From: a virus
Virus record (IMG/VR): IMGVR_UViG_3300045974_001004
Span: 1-31,765 of that record
DNA: 31,765 bases
Reading direction: 5' to 3' (one strand)
Numbering within the stretch: the stretch's first letter is position 1; every line of letters starts with the position of its first letter. The translations under genes and the position numbers were made by a program. Below the pieces are notes generated by a model, which ran no database searches, was not told the origin of the DNA, and saw only the letters and a program-made list of their open reading frames with translations. Shown one piece after another: positions 5,582-13,424 of this stretch.

Positions 5582-8086
5582 ATGAGCAGCAACTACGATG
5601 ATGTGCTGGGGCAACTGACCGCTGCAGGCTTGCTAGTCGACAGTTTGGAGATCGGAAAACTACGCCGCTGCAAAGTGCAGGGCGAGTCCGAGCGGCGCGG
5701 CTGGTATCACCTGCACGAAATGCGCCTGGCCAACGGTGACGAGTTGATCGTTGGCAGCTACGGCGTTTGGCGTGGCGCTGTCAACAACGCCACCAAGGTG
5801 GAAATTACCAAGAACGAGCTCAGCGCCGAGCAGCGCGACAGCCTGCGCAAGCGCCTGGCCGAAGACAAGCGCAAGGCCGACGCCGCACGCAAAGCCGATG
5901 CAGAGCGCGCCGCCCTGGCCGCCAGCGCAGCCTGGAAAAAGTGCACCGAAGACGGCGACTGCGAATACCTGCACCGCAAGGGCGTGCGCGGCCACGGCGT
6001 GCGCTACAGCCCATCCGGCGCCATGGTCATTCCCATGCTGGATGTGGCCGGCAAGATCCACGGCCTGCAGATCATTCGCGGCCGGGCTCCACGCAAGGCC
6101 CCGGGCGAGGCTGCAGCCGCACAGGCCGCAGGGCAGGGCGCACCGCGCAAGCTGCTCGAAAAGGAATTCTGGCCCAAGGGCCTCATTAAGAAAGGCCACT
6201 TCCACCTGCTGGGCATGGCTGCTGGCGCTGCTGTCATTCTGGTGGCCGAGGGCTACGCCACCGCCGCCACACTGTTTGAAGCCACCGGCCTGCCCGTGGC
6301 CGTTGCCTTCGATGCTGGCAACTTGGCACCGGTAGCCGCCGCACTGCACACCCGCTACAAAACCGCCCAGCTTCTGATCTGCGCAGACGATGACATAACC
6401 CAAAAATGTCACGCGGTAAATGATGCCGAAACGGCAAGCCGTGGGCACCCTGTTGAATGTGGTCTGCGTGTTTGGGTTGCTGACGGCCCAAACTGCCCCC
6501 ATTGCGGCAAGCCTCACAAAGCCCAAAACGCTGGTATTGCGACCGCAAGCGCAGCCTCTCTGGAAGTTGGCGGCGCATGGCACATACCTACTTTTTCGGA
6601 TGAGCCTAAGCGCCGTGCCGACTGGCTTGATAAAGGCACCAAGCTCACAGACTTCAACGACCTGCACGCCCTCGAGGGCCTGCACGTTATCCGCGTCCAG
6701 ATCGAAGCCCGCCTCACGGCATTGAACTGGCACCCTGCTGCCAAGCGGGCAGCCACACCACAGGGGGGCGGGGTAGCGGCAAAAGACCCACTGCGCCCCA
6801 TCGAAACCGTGGACGAACTGCTGGAGCGCTATGCCCTCGTCTACGGCCAAGGCGGCACCGTGTTTGACCACCAAGAACACTGCCTGCTGCCCCTGTCAGA
6901 CATGCGCGACTTGTGCATGGGCCGATTCATCCACCGCGAATGGTCAGACCACCCCGAGCGCCAGATCGCCCGTATTGAAAACGTAGGCTTTGACCCCGCC
7001 TGCTCTGACAAAGACATTCACTGCAATCTGTGGAGCGGCTGGCCCACCACACCCGTGGCTGGTAGTTGTGAGCACCTGGTCGACCTGCTGCGCTACATGT
7101 GCGCCAAAGAGAGCAAGCCCGAGGAATTGTTTCAGTGGGTCATCCGCTGGTTGGCCTACCCCATCCAGCACCCAGGCGCCAAGATGCAAACCACCATCGT
7201 AGTGCACGGCCCCCAAGGCACCGGCAAGAACATGTTCTTTGAAGCCATCATGGGCATCTATGGACGCTACGGCCGCATCATCGACCAGAGCGCCATCGAA
7301 GATAAGTTCAACGACTGGGCCAGCCGCCGCCTGTTCCTCATTGCTGACGAAGTGGTAGCCCGGTCTGACCTCTACCACGTCAAAAACAAACTCAAGGCAT
7401 TCATCACCGGCGAGTGGATCCGCATCAACCCCAAAAACATGGCCGCCTACGACGAGCGCAACCATGTGAACATGGTTTTCCTGTCCAACGAAGCCATGCC
7501 CACCATCGTGGAGCAAGACGACCGCCGCCACGCCGTCATCTGGACCCCCGAGAAACTCAGCCCAGACTTCTACACCGGCCTCAAGGCCGAGCTGGAAAAC
7601 GGTGGCGGTGCAGCGCTCCACCACTACCTGCTGCACCTAGACCTGGGCGACTTCGGCCCCAGCAGCAAGCCACCCATGACCGACGCCAAGCGCGAGCTCA
7701 TCGACCAAAGCCTGGACAGCCCAAGCCGTTTCGTCCTGGCCTTTGAAAAGGGCGACGTGGAAGGCTTCCCCGCCAAAAGCGCCCCCAAGCTGCTAACCCC
7801 CTGCCTCAGCCAAGACTTCTACGACCTCTATGGCGAATGGTGCCGCCGCCAGGGCCTCAAGGCACTGAACCAGCCCAAGTTCATGAACGCTGTAGACCGC
7901 AAACACCAGGGCAGGGTGGAGCGCAAGCGCATCGGCGGAACCGGCAACCCCGCCCGCGTGCTCCACCTGCCGGGTGGCCACGAAGCGCCAACCGGTCAAA
8001 ACGAATCCGATTGGCTGGCCGACCGTGTCGACATATTCAAGCAAGCCGCCAAAGACTACAAAAACACCAGCGGGGTCCACGCATGA
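5582..8086 (+). CDS. Phage primase-helicase (Toprim plus SF3 helicase, DUF5906-like)
   Basis: 834 aa, a large phage/plasmid primase-helicase that would prime and unwind DNA at the phage origin. Domains: an N-terminal region with a highly charged helix (residues 80-120); a Toprim domain with ILVAEGYATAATLF (E223) and LICADDD (D269-D271); and a C-terminal SF3 helicase with Walker A GPQGTGKN (543-550), Walker B LFLIADE (584-590) and VFLSNEAMP as motif C/sensor 1 (632-640). The last 90 residues (FYDLYGEWCRRQ...RVERKRIGGTG) resemble the winged-helix domain of P4 alpha-type and D5-type proteins that bind origins. The Toprim domain carries an insertion of about 50 residues with CPHCGKPHK (C305, C308), possibly a zinc knuckle. 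An iteron array begins 20 bp after the stop codon. The following reading frame overlaps the stop by ATGA. Confidence 0.9.
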   Translation: MSSNYDDVLGQLTAAGLLVDSLEIGKLRRCKVQGESERRGWYHLHEMRLANGDELIVGSYGVWRGAVNNATKVEITKNELSAEQRDSLRKRLAEDKRKADAARKADAERAALAASAAWKKCTEDGDCEYLHRKGVRGHGVRYSPSGAMVIPMLDVAGKIHGLQIIRGRAPRKAPGEAAAAQAAGQGAPRKLLEKEFWPKGLIKKGHFHLLGMAAGAAVILVAEGYATAATLFEATGLPVAVAFDAGNLAPVAAALHTRYKTAQLLICADDDITQKCHAVNDAETASRGHPVECGLRVWVADGPNCPHCGKPHKAQNAGIATASAASLEVGGAWHIPTFSDEPKRRADWLDKGTKLTDFNDLHALEGLHVIRVQIEARLTALNWHPAAKRAATPQGGGVAAKDPLRPIETVDELLERYALVYGQGGTVFDHQEHCLLPLSDMRDLCMGRFIHREWSDHPERQIARIENVGFDPACSDKDIHCNLWSGWPTTPVAGSCEHLVDLLRYMCAKESKPEELFQWVIRWLAYPIQHPGAKMQTTIVVHGPQGTGKNMFFEAIMGIYGRYGRIIDQSAIEDKFNDWASRRLFLIADEVVARSDLYHVKNKLKAFITGEWIRINPKNMAAYDERNHVNMVFLSNEAMPTIVEQDDRRHAVIWTPEKLSPDFYTGLKAELENGGGAALHHYLLHLDLGDFGPSSKPPMTDAKRELIDQSLDSPSRFVLAFEKGDVEGFPAKSAPKLLTPCLSQDFYDLYGEWCRRQGLKALNQPKFMNAVDRKHQGRVERKRIGGTGNPARVLHLPGGHEAPTGQNESDWLADRVDIFKQAAKDYKNTSGVHA

Positions 8087-8106
8087 CCACTCAAACCACC
8101 CACTTT

Positions 8107-8339
8107 GTGCCGGATGTGCCGGGTCTGTGCCGGGCTTTGTGCCGGGTCTTTCACTCTTGTGCCGGGTGTGCCGGGTCTCCTACGTACGCACGCACAAGCA
8201 AAAACAGCACCGCCACCACACCACACAAACACGCTCACATGCGTATATGTACCCGGCACACCCGGCACACCCGGCACATGCTTGATTCATATACGTTTTT
8301 TCACACGTCACCCGGCACAGGCTCCGGCACACCCGGCAC
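8107..8339. repeat. Inverted array of 9-bp iterons, candidate replication origin
   Basis: The left arm has GTGCCGGGT or one-base variants at 8107, 8116, 8127, 8139, 8159 and 8168. The right arm has the reverse complement ACCCGGCAC at 8251, 8260, 8269, 8310 and 8331, plus a variant at 8322. Adjacent units share a 9-bp step in places (8107/8116, 8159/8168, 8251/8260/8269). The 74 bp between the arms contain ACGTACGCACGCAC and a CA-rich stretch. This fills almost all of the 308 bp without a confident gene between 8087 and 8394. Lying directly after the primase-helicase gene, it resembles the iterons of phage/plasmid P4, which are bound by the alpha primase-helicase (known for P4; inferred here). 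The arms could also fold into a long cruciform. Confidence 0.75.
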
Positions 8340-8394
8340 AGACACCCACGCGCTCGCGCCCGACTACTTTATTCATTCTTTTGAAAGTAAAAAA

Positions 8395-8643
8395 ATGGGA
8401 GAGACCGCTAAACCTCCGGCGCCACAGGCCAGCCGCACCATCCGGTGCACCCCTGACAACGCCCGCGAAATGCAGCAGACCGTTAAAAACTGGCCCGAGC
8501 TCCACGCCCTGGTGCAACACCTGCAGGCGCAGGACTTCTTCCCCGGCCTGCGCGCCCTCAGCATCACGCTCACCGGCCCCGAATCGTTCGTGGCTGGTGG
8601 TCTGGATGCGGTCAATGGCTTGAACGCCTCAAAACGCGATTAA
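8395..8643 (+). CDS. Small hypothetical early protein
   Basis: 82 aa from ATG 8395, just after an AT-rich stretch with GAAAG about 8 nt upstream. The product (MGETAKPPAPQASRTIRCTP, then NAREMQQTVKNWPELHALVQ and LRALSITLTGPE) looks like a compact soluble protein; no domain recognised. The same frame is open back to ATG 8083, which overlaps the primase stop (ATGA) and would give 186 aa. That extension is only a translation of the iteron array (CAGCAG, TRHTRHTRH), so the shorter form is preferred. It is separated from the next gene by 10 bp. Confidence 0.6.
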   Translation: MGETAKPPAPQASRTIRCTPDNAREMQQTVKNWPELHALVQHLQAQDFFPGLRALSITLTGPESFVAGGLDAVNGLNASKRD

Positions 8644-8653
8644 AGGAGTCAGC

Positions 8654-8896
8654 ATGCAGTACACATACGCTAACGTTGAACCAGGAGTTTCGATTTATGA
8701 CGTCGACAGCAAAGGAGAGCTGCGACGCGTGCTGTCGGTCAACACCGACCATAACGAAGTCTTGGTGGCGGAGCATCCCTATCGACTTGTGGGGGATAGT
8801 TTTGCCACGTATACCATCCGGTTTCGCAGCATCTCCCCCCTCTGCGGTGGCGGCCAAAGCCCCCACCTGTTTCACTGCTATGGGAGGTTGAATTGA
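8654..8896 (+). CDS. Small hypothetical protein
   Basis: 80 aa with a strong AAAGGAG site 4 nt before ATG 8654. The sequence begins MQYTYANVEPGVSIYDVDSK and includes VNTDHNEVLVAEHP, suggesting a small beta-rich domain; no family recognised. Its stop codon overlaps the TTG start of the next gene (TTGA). Base composition is lower in G+C than the primase gene. It is at the boundary between early and packaging genes. Confidence 0.65.
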   Translation: MQYTYANVEPGVSIYDVDSKGELRRVLSVNTDHNEVLVAEHPYRLVGDSFATYTIRFRSISPLCGGGQSPHLFHCYGRLN

Positions 8897-9636
8897 AAAT
8901 CAACATCCAACTCACCGGCCTCAAAGAAACCCAGGCCCGACTCGCCGCCCAGGCCAAGCAAGTCAACTACGCCGCCAGCCGGGCCATCAACACCACCGCC
9001 TTTGGCATCAGCGCCCGGCTCAAGACCGACATGGCCAGCACCTTCAAAGGTGGAGCCACCGCCTACACCCTGCGCGCCTTCAGCGTCACCAAGGCCGACA
9101 AAACCAGCCTCACCGCCGAAGTCAACCTGCGCACCGACACCCCAGAAGGCGGCACCCCCTACGCCAAAGCCCTGGCCCACCTCTTCACCGGCGGCCAGCG
9201 CAAATACAAAAAAATCGAAGGCTGGCTGCGCTCCCGTGGCATCCTGCCAGCAGGCTACAACATCGCCCCCGGCGCAGGCATGCCGCTGGACAGCTACGGC
9301 AACATGCGCCGCAACGCCCTGACCGAAATGCTAGGCGTCATCGGCACCCAGCGCACCAACCTGCGCGTCTTCCGCCGCACTGGTGCAGGCAAAGCGCAAA
9401 AAGCAGTCGGCTACTTTGTCGCCCTGCCTGGTGACCGATCCAAAAAACACCCTGGGATCTACAAGCGCATCGAAACCGGCAGCAGCAGCGCCCTGAGCCC
9501 AATGGTGCTATTCATAGCGCCCGGCGCATACCGGCAATTCATCAACCTGGAGCGCGTTGGCAATGAAGTGGTGTCCAAAACCTTCGCGCCCGCCTTTGAT
9601 GCAGAGCTGGCCAAAGCGCTGGCAAGTGCCCGATGA
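8893..9636 (+). CDS. GpZ-like minor tail / virion assembly protein
   Basis: 247 aa starting at TTG 8893: GGGAGG lies 5 nt upstream and the start overlaps the previous stop, so the unusual start codon is well supported. The N-terminus (LKETQARLAAQ, then ASRAINTTAFGISARLK) resembles the opening of prophage minor tail protein Z, and the C-terminal part contains GYFVALPGDRSKKHPGIYKR and a late MVLFIAPGAYRQFINLERV. GpZ in phage lambda acts at the end of tail assembly. Placement before the terminase genes is odd for a tail protein, since in lambda Z lies with the head-tail genes. I rate the family assignment as probable, the role as tentative. The stop overlaps the next start (ATGA). Confidence 0.6.
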   Translation: MKINIQLTGLKETQARLAAQAKQVNYAASRAINTTAFGISARLKTDMASTFKGGATAYTLRAFSVTKADKTSLTAEVNLRTDTPEGGTPYAKALAHLFTGGQRKYKKIEGWLRSRGILPAGYNIAPGAGMPLDSYGNMRRNALTEMLGVIGTQRTNLRVFRRTGAGKAQKAVGYFVALPGDRSKKHPGIYKRIETGSSSALSPMVLFIAPGAYRQFINLERVGNEVVSKTFAPAFDAELAKALASAR

Positions 9637-10463
9637 CCGACCCATTCAAAATCACCGGTCCAACCTGCATCAGCTTTAGCGGTGGACGAACCAGTGCATA
9701 CATGCTTTGGCGTGTATTGCAAAGCAATGGCGGATTGCCCGATGACGCTGTTGTCTGCTTTGCAAACACTGGAAAAGAGTGCGAGGAAACGCTGGAATTT
9801 GTTCGCGACTGTGCTGTAAATTGGCTAGTACCTATCACGTGGCTTGAGTTCCGCGATACCGAATCAAAATTCGAAGTTGTGACATTTGAAACGGCAAGCC
9901 GCAACGGAGAGCCTTTTGAAGCCCTGATTCGCAAGCGCAACTATCTACCAAACCCCGTTACACGGTTCTGCACCATAGATTTAAAGATCCGCCCGATTGG
10001 GAGATACCTGCTAACCCTTGGCATGGCAGACACAAAGACAGAAGCCGAAAACATGAGCATGATCGGCATGAGGGCAGACGAGCAACGCAGAGCCGCAAAG
10101 ATTGCTGATAAGTCACGCATTCCACTGGTAACCGCTGGAGTCAGGAAAGAGGACGTTGGAGCTTTTTGGAAAGCCCAGCCGTTTGACCTGAATTTGCCCA
10201 ATAACAACGGCGTGACGATGCACGGAAACTGTGATTTGTGCTTTTTGAAGGGGGGGGGCGCAAGTCCTATCTTTAATCGCAGAAAAGCCAATCCGTGCAA
10301 TTTGGTGGGCCAAGATGGAGGCACTGGCAAGCAAGCCAAGCGGCGCAGTATTCCGCTCAGATCGGCCCAGCTATGCGTCTATGGCGCAGTTCGCAGCCGA
10401 CCAAAACGATATGTTCGACCCACAAGAAGAAGCCATTGCGTGCTTCTGCGGGGATTGATATGA
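9633..10463 (+). CDS. PAPS reductase-family protein, frameshifted at a poly-G tract
   Basis: 276 aa as read. The N-terminal 205 residues are a clear phosphoadenosine-phosphosulfate reductase / adenine nucleotide alpha-hydrolase domain: PP-loop SFSGGRTS (14-21), FANTGKECEETLEF, RFCTIDLKIRP (C122), GMRADEQRR and GNCDLCFLKG (C200, C203). After nine G residues at 10250-10258 the reading becomes non-family (RRKANPCNLVGQDGG...). With eight Gs the frame continues as QVLSLIAEKPIRAIWWAKME, then FAADQNDMFDP and ends IACFCGD at stop 10456-10458, the C-terminus expected for phage members (274 aa). So the gene is either inactivated, sequenced with one extra G, or switched by slippage. Phage members of this family are unassigned; sulfur transfer or nucleic-acid modification is possible. 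Codon use is less G+C-rich than both neighbours, suggesting a moron-type insertion. It overlaps neighbours by ATGA at 9633. Confidence 0.8.
   Translation: MTDPFKITGPTCISFSGGRTSAYMLWRVLQSNGGLPDDAVVCFANTGKECEETLEFVRDCAVNWLVPITWLEFRDTESKFEVVTFETASRNGEPFEALIRKRNYLPNPVTRFCTIDLKIRPIGRYLLTLGMADTKTEAENMSMIGMRADEQRRAAKIADKSRIPLVTAGVRKEDVGAFWKAQPFDLNLPNNNGVTMHGNCDLCFLKGGGASPIFNRRKANPCNLVGQDGGTGKQAKRRSIPLRSAQLCVYGAVRSRPKRYVRPTRRSHCVLLRGLI
10250..10258 (+). repeat. Homopolymer tract of nine G
   Basis: Nine consecutive G residues inside the PAPS-reductase-like gene, at the point where the conserved protein changes frame. Eight Gs would restore the family C-terminus. Confidence 0.9.
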
Positions 10464-11086
10464 CCGACCCCAACCACATCACCCGCCAGCAACTAGCCGA
10501 CCTCATCGGCGCAAAGTCCCCCAGCTACATCAACGAGCTGGAGAAAAACGGCCGTGCCGTGCGCGCCACCGATGGCAAACACTGGCTCAAAGCCGAGAGC
10601 CTGGCCGCCTTCCGCGCTGGCAAAGACCCCAGCAAACAAGGCGTAGCCGACCGCCACGCCGCCGCGCGCGCGGCCGCTGCAGCATCACCACCGCCGCCCG
10701 ATGGGGGCTCACCAAATGAGCCACCCCAGCGCGCCCAGGCAGATGACCCCGCCGACCCATCCGCCGATGCAGACCCAGCCGCCCAAGGCCAATACAACTT
10801 CCAGCTATCCAAAGCCAAGCGCGAACACTTTGCCGCCATGGAGGCCGAAGCCGCCTACCGCAAGCTCTGCAAAGAACTGCTAGAGGCATCCGACGTGCGC
10901 GCCGTGCTCAGCGAAATCATCACCGTGCTGCGCACCAGCCTGGAGGGCATCCCCTACAACCTAGCCCCCATCCTCGCCGCCACCAGCGACGAAGCGCAGA
11001 TCAAGTCCACCCTGGGCGCAGAAGTAGAGCACGCCCTCAAGACCGCCAGCGAAGCCCTGTCAAAACTCGGCCGAGGCGAGTTCTAA
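10460..11086 (+). CDS. terS: Terminase small subunit (Nu1-like)
   Basis: 208 aa from ATG 10460, with GGGGA about 5 nt upstream and 1 bp after the stop of the corrected upstream gene. An in-frame extension upstream to 10295 lies on the PAPS gene and is rejected. Residues 7-60 form the winged-helix DNA-binding domain of gpNu1 type (ITRQQLADLIGAKSPSYI, then GKHWLKAESLAAFRAG). A long Pro/Ala/Asp linker (about 65-110) leads to a helical C-terminal region (LSKAKREHFAAMEAEAAYRK) expected to bind the large subunit. It would recognise the phage packaging site and load the large terminase. The large subunit follows after 4 bp. Confidence 0.85.
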   Translation: MTDPNHITRQQLADLIGAKSPSYINELEKNGRAVRATDGKHWLKAESLAAFRAGKDPSKQGVADRHAAARAAAAASPPPPDGGSPNEPPQRAQADDPADPSADADPAAQGQYNFQLSKAKREHFAAMEAEAAYRKLCKELLEASDVRAVLSEIITVLRTSLEGIPYNLAPILAATSDEAQIKSTLGAEVEHALKTASEALSKLGRGEF

Positions 11087-11090
11087 CACC

Positions 11091-13097
11091 ATGCAAGCCG
11101 CTGGCCTCTTCACCTCTGCCGCCCGGTCCATCGCACCGCGCAAGCCGCTCACCGTCAGCCAATGGGCCGATGCCAACCGCATCCTCAGCAGCAAGGCCAG
11201 CGCCATCCCCGGCCGCTGGGTCACAGACCGCACCCCCATGCTGCGCGAGCCCATGGATTGCATGTCCGCCCGCAGCCCGGTGCAAGAGGTGGTTTGCATC
11301 TTCCCAATCCAGTTTGGCAAGAGCGAGTTTGAAACCAACGTCATCGGCTACACCATGTGCGAAAACCCGGGCCCCATCATGGTGGTGCTCCCGGGCGAGG
11401 TCTCCCAAGACAAATTCATCAACCAAAAACTCAACCCCCTACTGGAAGAAACCAGCGCCTGCACCGCCGCCCTCACCAGCACCAGCAGCCGCAACGCCAG
11501 CAACACCCGTGGCTTCAAAGACTTTGCAGGCGGCCAGCTTTACATCGAGCACGCAGGCAATGCCAAGCGCCTCAAATCCACCAGCGCCAAACTGGTCTTG
11601 GCCGATGAGTTCGATAGCTTCGCCAGCAGCCTAAAAACCGGGGACGACCCCGACGCCCTGCTAGACGGCCGGCATAGCGCATTCCCCAGCACCTACAAAC
11701 GCGCCAGCGTAGGCACCCCCGAAATCATTGGCCAGTCACGCCTGGAGGCCAAGTGGGACAACTCCGACCAGCGCCACTACCACGTACCGTGCCCGCACTG
11801 CGACCACATGCACACCCTCACCTGGGAGGGCTTCCACTGGTCCGTTGGGTTAGACGGCAAAGTCACCCGCGCATGGGTCACCTGCCCAGAGTGCGGTGCC
11901 GACATTGACGAACACCACAAAGACACCATGGCCGACTGTGGCCACTGGGTGCCCACATTCCCCGGCCGCAAGATCCGTGGCTACCGTGCCAGCTTTTTGC
12001 ACTACCGCTTCGGCCTTGGCCCCCGCTGGATCGAAATGGCCCAAGCCTGGCTAGACGCCCAAGGCGACCCCGCCCGCCTAAAAACCTTCACCAACGACCG
12101 CAAGGCAATCGGCTGGGAAGACGCCGCCATGCGCAACGTCAAGCACAACGCCATTGCCGATCGTGCCGAGTCCTACCCCGTGCGCGTTGCCCCCCATGGC
12201 GTGCTGGTCATCACCGCTGGTGTCGACACCCAAGACAACCGCCTGGCCGTCCACATCACCGGCTGGGGCCGTGGCATGGCGTTCTGGACGCTGGACTATG
12301 TAGAGCTACCCGGCGACCCCGCCAGTGATGACGTTTGGGCCGCCCTTACCGAACTGCTCAACACTCCCATACTCCACGCCAGTGGCGCCACCATGCGCGT
12401 GGAGTCCGTCGCCATCGACGCTGGTGGCCACCGCACAGAGGCCGTCAAAGCCTACGTGCGCGACCGCCGCACCAAGCGCCCCCTGGCCATCTTCGGTGCC
12501 ATCCCCAACAACGCCCCGGTCCTGTCCAAAGGCAAGCTGCACGATGTGGACTGGAAGGGTAGAAGCGACAAACGCGGCGTCATGGTCCACCATGTGGGCA
12601 CCGTAGGCATTAAACACTGGCTCTACAGCCGCCTCAGCACCGATGCCGACAAGGCCCCAGACCAGCGCCTAACCCACTTCACCGACCAGTTGCCCGGCGA
12701 ATACTTCCCCGGCCTGGTGTCCGAAACCTACGACCCCCGAAAAAACCGTTTCGTCAACCGCCGCGGCGCGCGCAACGAACCGCTCGACACCTGGGTCTAC
12801 AGCTACGCCGCCGCCCACCACCCCGAGGTGCGCCTGCACCGCCTAACCCGTGCCGACTGGGACCGCATCGAGGCCATCATCCTAGCCCGCGCTGGCAAAA
12901 ATGCCATATTGACCCTTGACAACAACGGTGCGACAATAGGCCCTGTCGCGGTGGATGAAAACCCACAAAACACCCAGGCGGTTAACGAGCCGCCCCAGTC
13001 ACCAGCAGACGCTAAACCCGTGCACGCCCCCATGGCACGGCCAAGCAAACTGCCCGCGCTCCCCCGCAAAGGAGCCGGCTGGATCAAGAAATGGTGA
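11091..13097 (+). CDS. terL: Terminase large subunit, GpA family
   Basis: 668 aa, close to lambda gpA (641 aa). The ATPase has a Walker A variant FPIQFGKSE (71-79) and Walker B KLVLADEFD (167-175). Two CxxC pairs (CPHC at 234-237 and CPEC at 265-268) form a probable zinc element. The nuclease begins with ITAGVDTQDNRLAVHITGWG (D379) and continues with VAIDAGGHRTEAV. The protein pumps DNA into the prohead and cuts at cos ends, so this phage probably has cohesive ends, as do other GpA-type phages. The C-terminal 60 residues are a Pro/Ala-rich tail ending GAGWIKKW. The start lacks a strong ribosome site but follows the small subunit by only 4 bp. Confidence 0.95.
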   Translation: MQAAGLFTSAARSIAPRKPLTVSQWADANRILSSKASAIPGRWVTDRTPMLREPMDCMSARSPVQEVVCIFPIQFGKSEFETNVIGYTMCENPGPIMVVLPGEVSQDKFINQKLNPLLEETSACTAALTSTSSRNASNTRGFKDFAGGQLYIEHAGNAKRLKSTSAKLVLADEFDSFASSLKTGDDPDALLDGRHSAFPSTYKRASVGTPEIIGQSRLEAKWDNSDQRHYHVPCPHCDHMHTLTWEGFHWSVGLDGKVTRAWVTCPECGADIDEHHKDTMADCGHWVPTFPGRKIRGYRASFLHYRFGLGPRWIEMAQAWLDAQGDPARLKTFTNDRKAIGWEDAAMRNVKHNAIADRAESYPVRVAPHGVLVITAGVDTQDNRLAVHITGWGRGMAFWTLDYVELPGDPASDDVWAALTELLNTPILHASGATMRVESVAIDAGGHRTEAVKAYVRDRRTKRPLAIFGAIPNNAPVLSKGKLHDVDWKGRSDKRGVMVHHVGTVGIKHWLYSRLSTDADKAPDQRLTHFTDQLPGEYFPGLVSETYDPRKNRFVNRRGARNEPLDTWVYSYAAAHHPEVRLHRLTRADWDRIEAIILARAGKNAILTLDNNGATIGPVAVDENPQNTQAVNEPPQSPADAKPVHAPMARPSKLPALPRKGAGWIKKW

Positions 13098-13103
13098 TAA
13101 AAC

Positions 13104-13364
13104 ATGGCCGATATCGTTGACGACTTCCTCACCCGCCTGGCAAACCACCTGCCAGAAACCCCCGCCGAAGTGCGCCTCACCATCGAGCGCGAAGTGCGCA
13201 GCGAGTGGGGCGGTGCCAAGCCCTACGTCGCCAAGCAACTCAGCCGCGTAACCCGCGCCACCCTGCTGGCCCACGGCCTGCGTCAGCAGCGCCCCATGTC
13301 CGAAATCTTCGCCATGGCCAGCGTAAGCCGCCGCACCGGCTACCGCATGCTGGGCAACAAGTAG
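13104..13364 (+). CDS. Mor-like small DNA-binding protein
   Basis: 86 aa. The segment IEREVRSEWGGAKPYVAKQL matches the IR-EWGG-x-YIPK core of Mor/C-type activators of Mu-like phages, and the C-terminus (SEIFAMASVSRRTGYRMLG) looks like the recognition helix of their helix-turn-helix. It begins 6 bp after terL, at the place where lambda has the small gene W. In Mu, Mor and C activate middle and late promoters. Ten bp downstream starts the first of three identical 20-bp elements ahead of structural genes, so a role as their activator is an attractive inference, though not shown. An alternative is a small head-completion protein. Confidence 0.6.
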   Translation: MADIVDDFLTRLANHLPETPAEVRLTIEREVRSEWGGAKPYVAKQLSRVTRATLLAHGLRQQRPMSEIFAMASVSRRTGYRMLGNK

Positions 13365-13373
13365 CCCGCCACC

Positions 13374-13424
13374 GTGCCATTTTGGGCCTGAACAAACAGC
13401 GCCCCGCTCAGCACCATTGGTGCC
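13374..13424 (+). promoter_or_regulatory. Conserved 51-bp leader element, copy A
   Basis: GTGCCATTTTGGGCCTGAAC at 13374-13393 lies exactly 51 bp before ATG 13425. The sequence next to the start includes a perfect hairpin GCACC-ATT-GGTGC (13411-13423), and there is no Shine-Dalgarno sequence. Copies B and C have the same spacing. Confidence 0.8.

Noticed and set aside
5660-6880. Minus-strand open frame (406 codons) across the primase gene
   Set aside because: Antisense shadow; Ala/Val/Gly-rich with no motif.
8107-8339. Possible CRISPR array
   Set aside because: Units are 9 bp, change orientation in the middle and lack uniform spacers; no cas genes are nearby.
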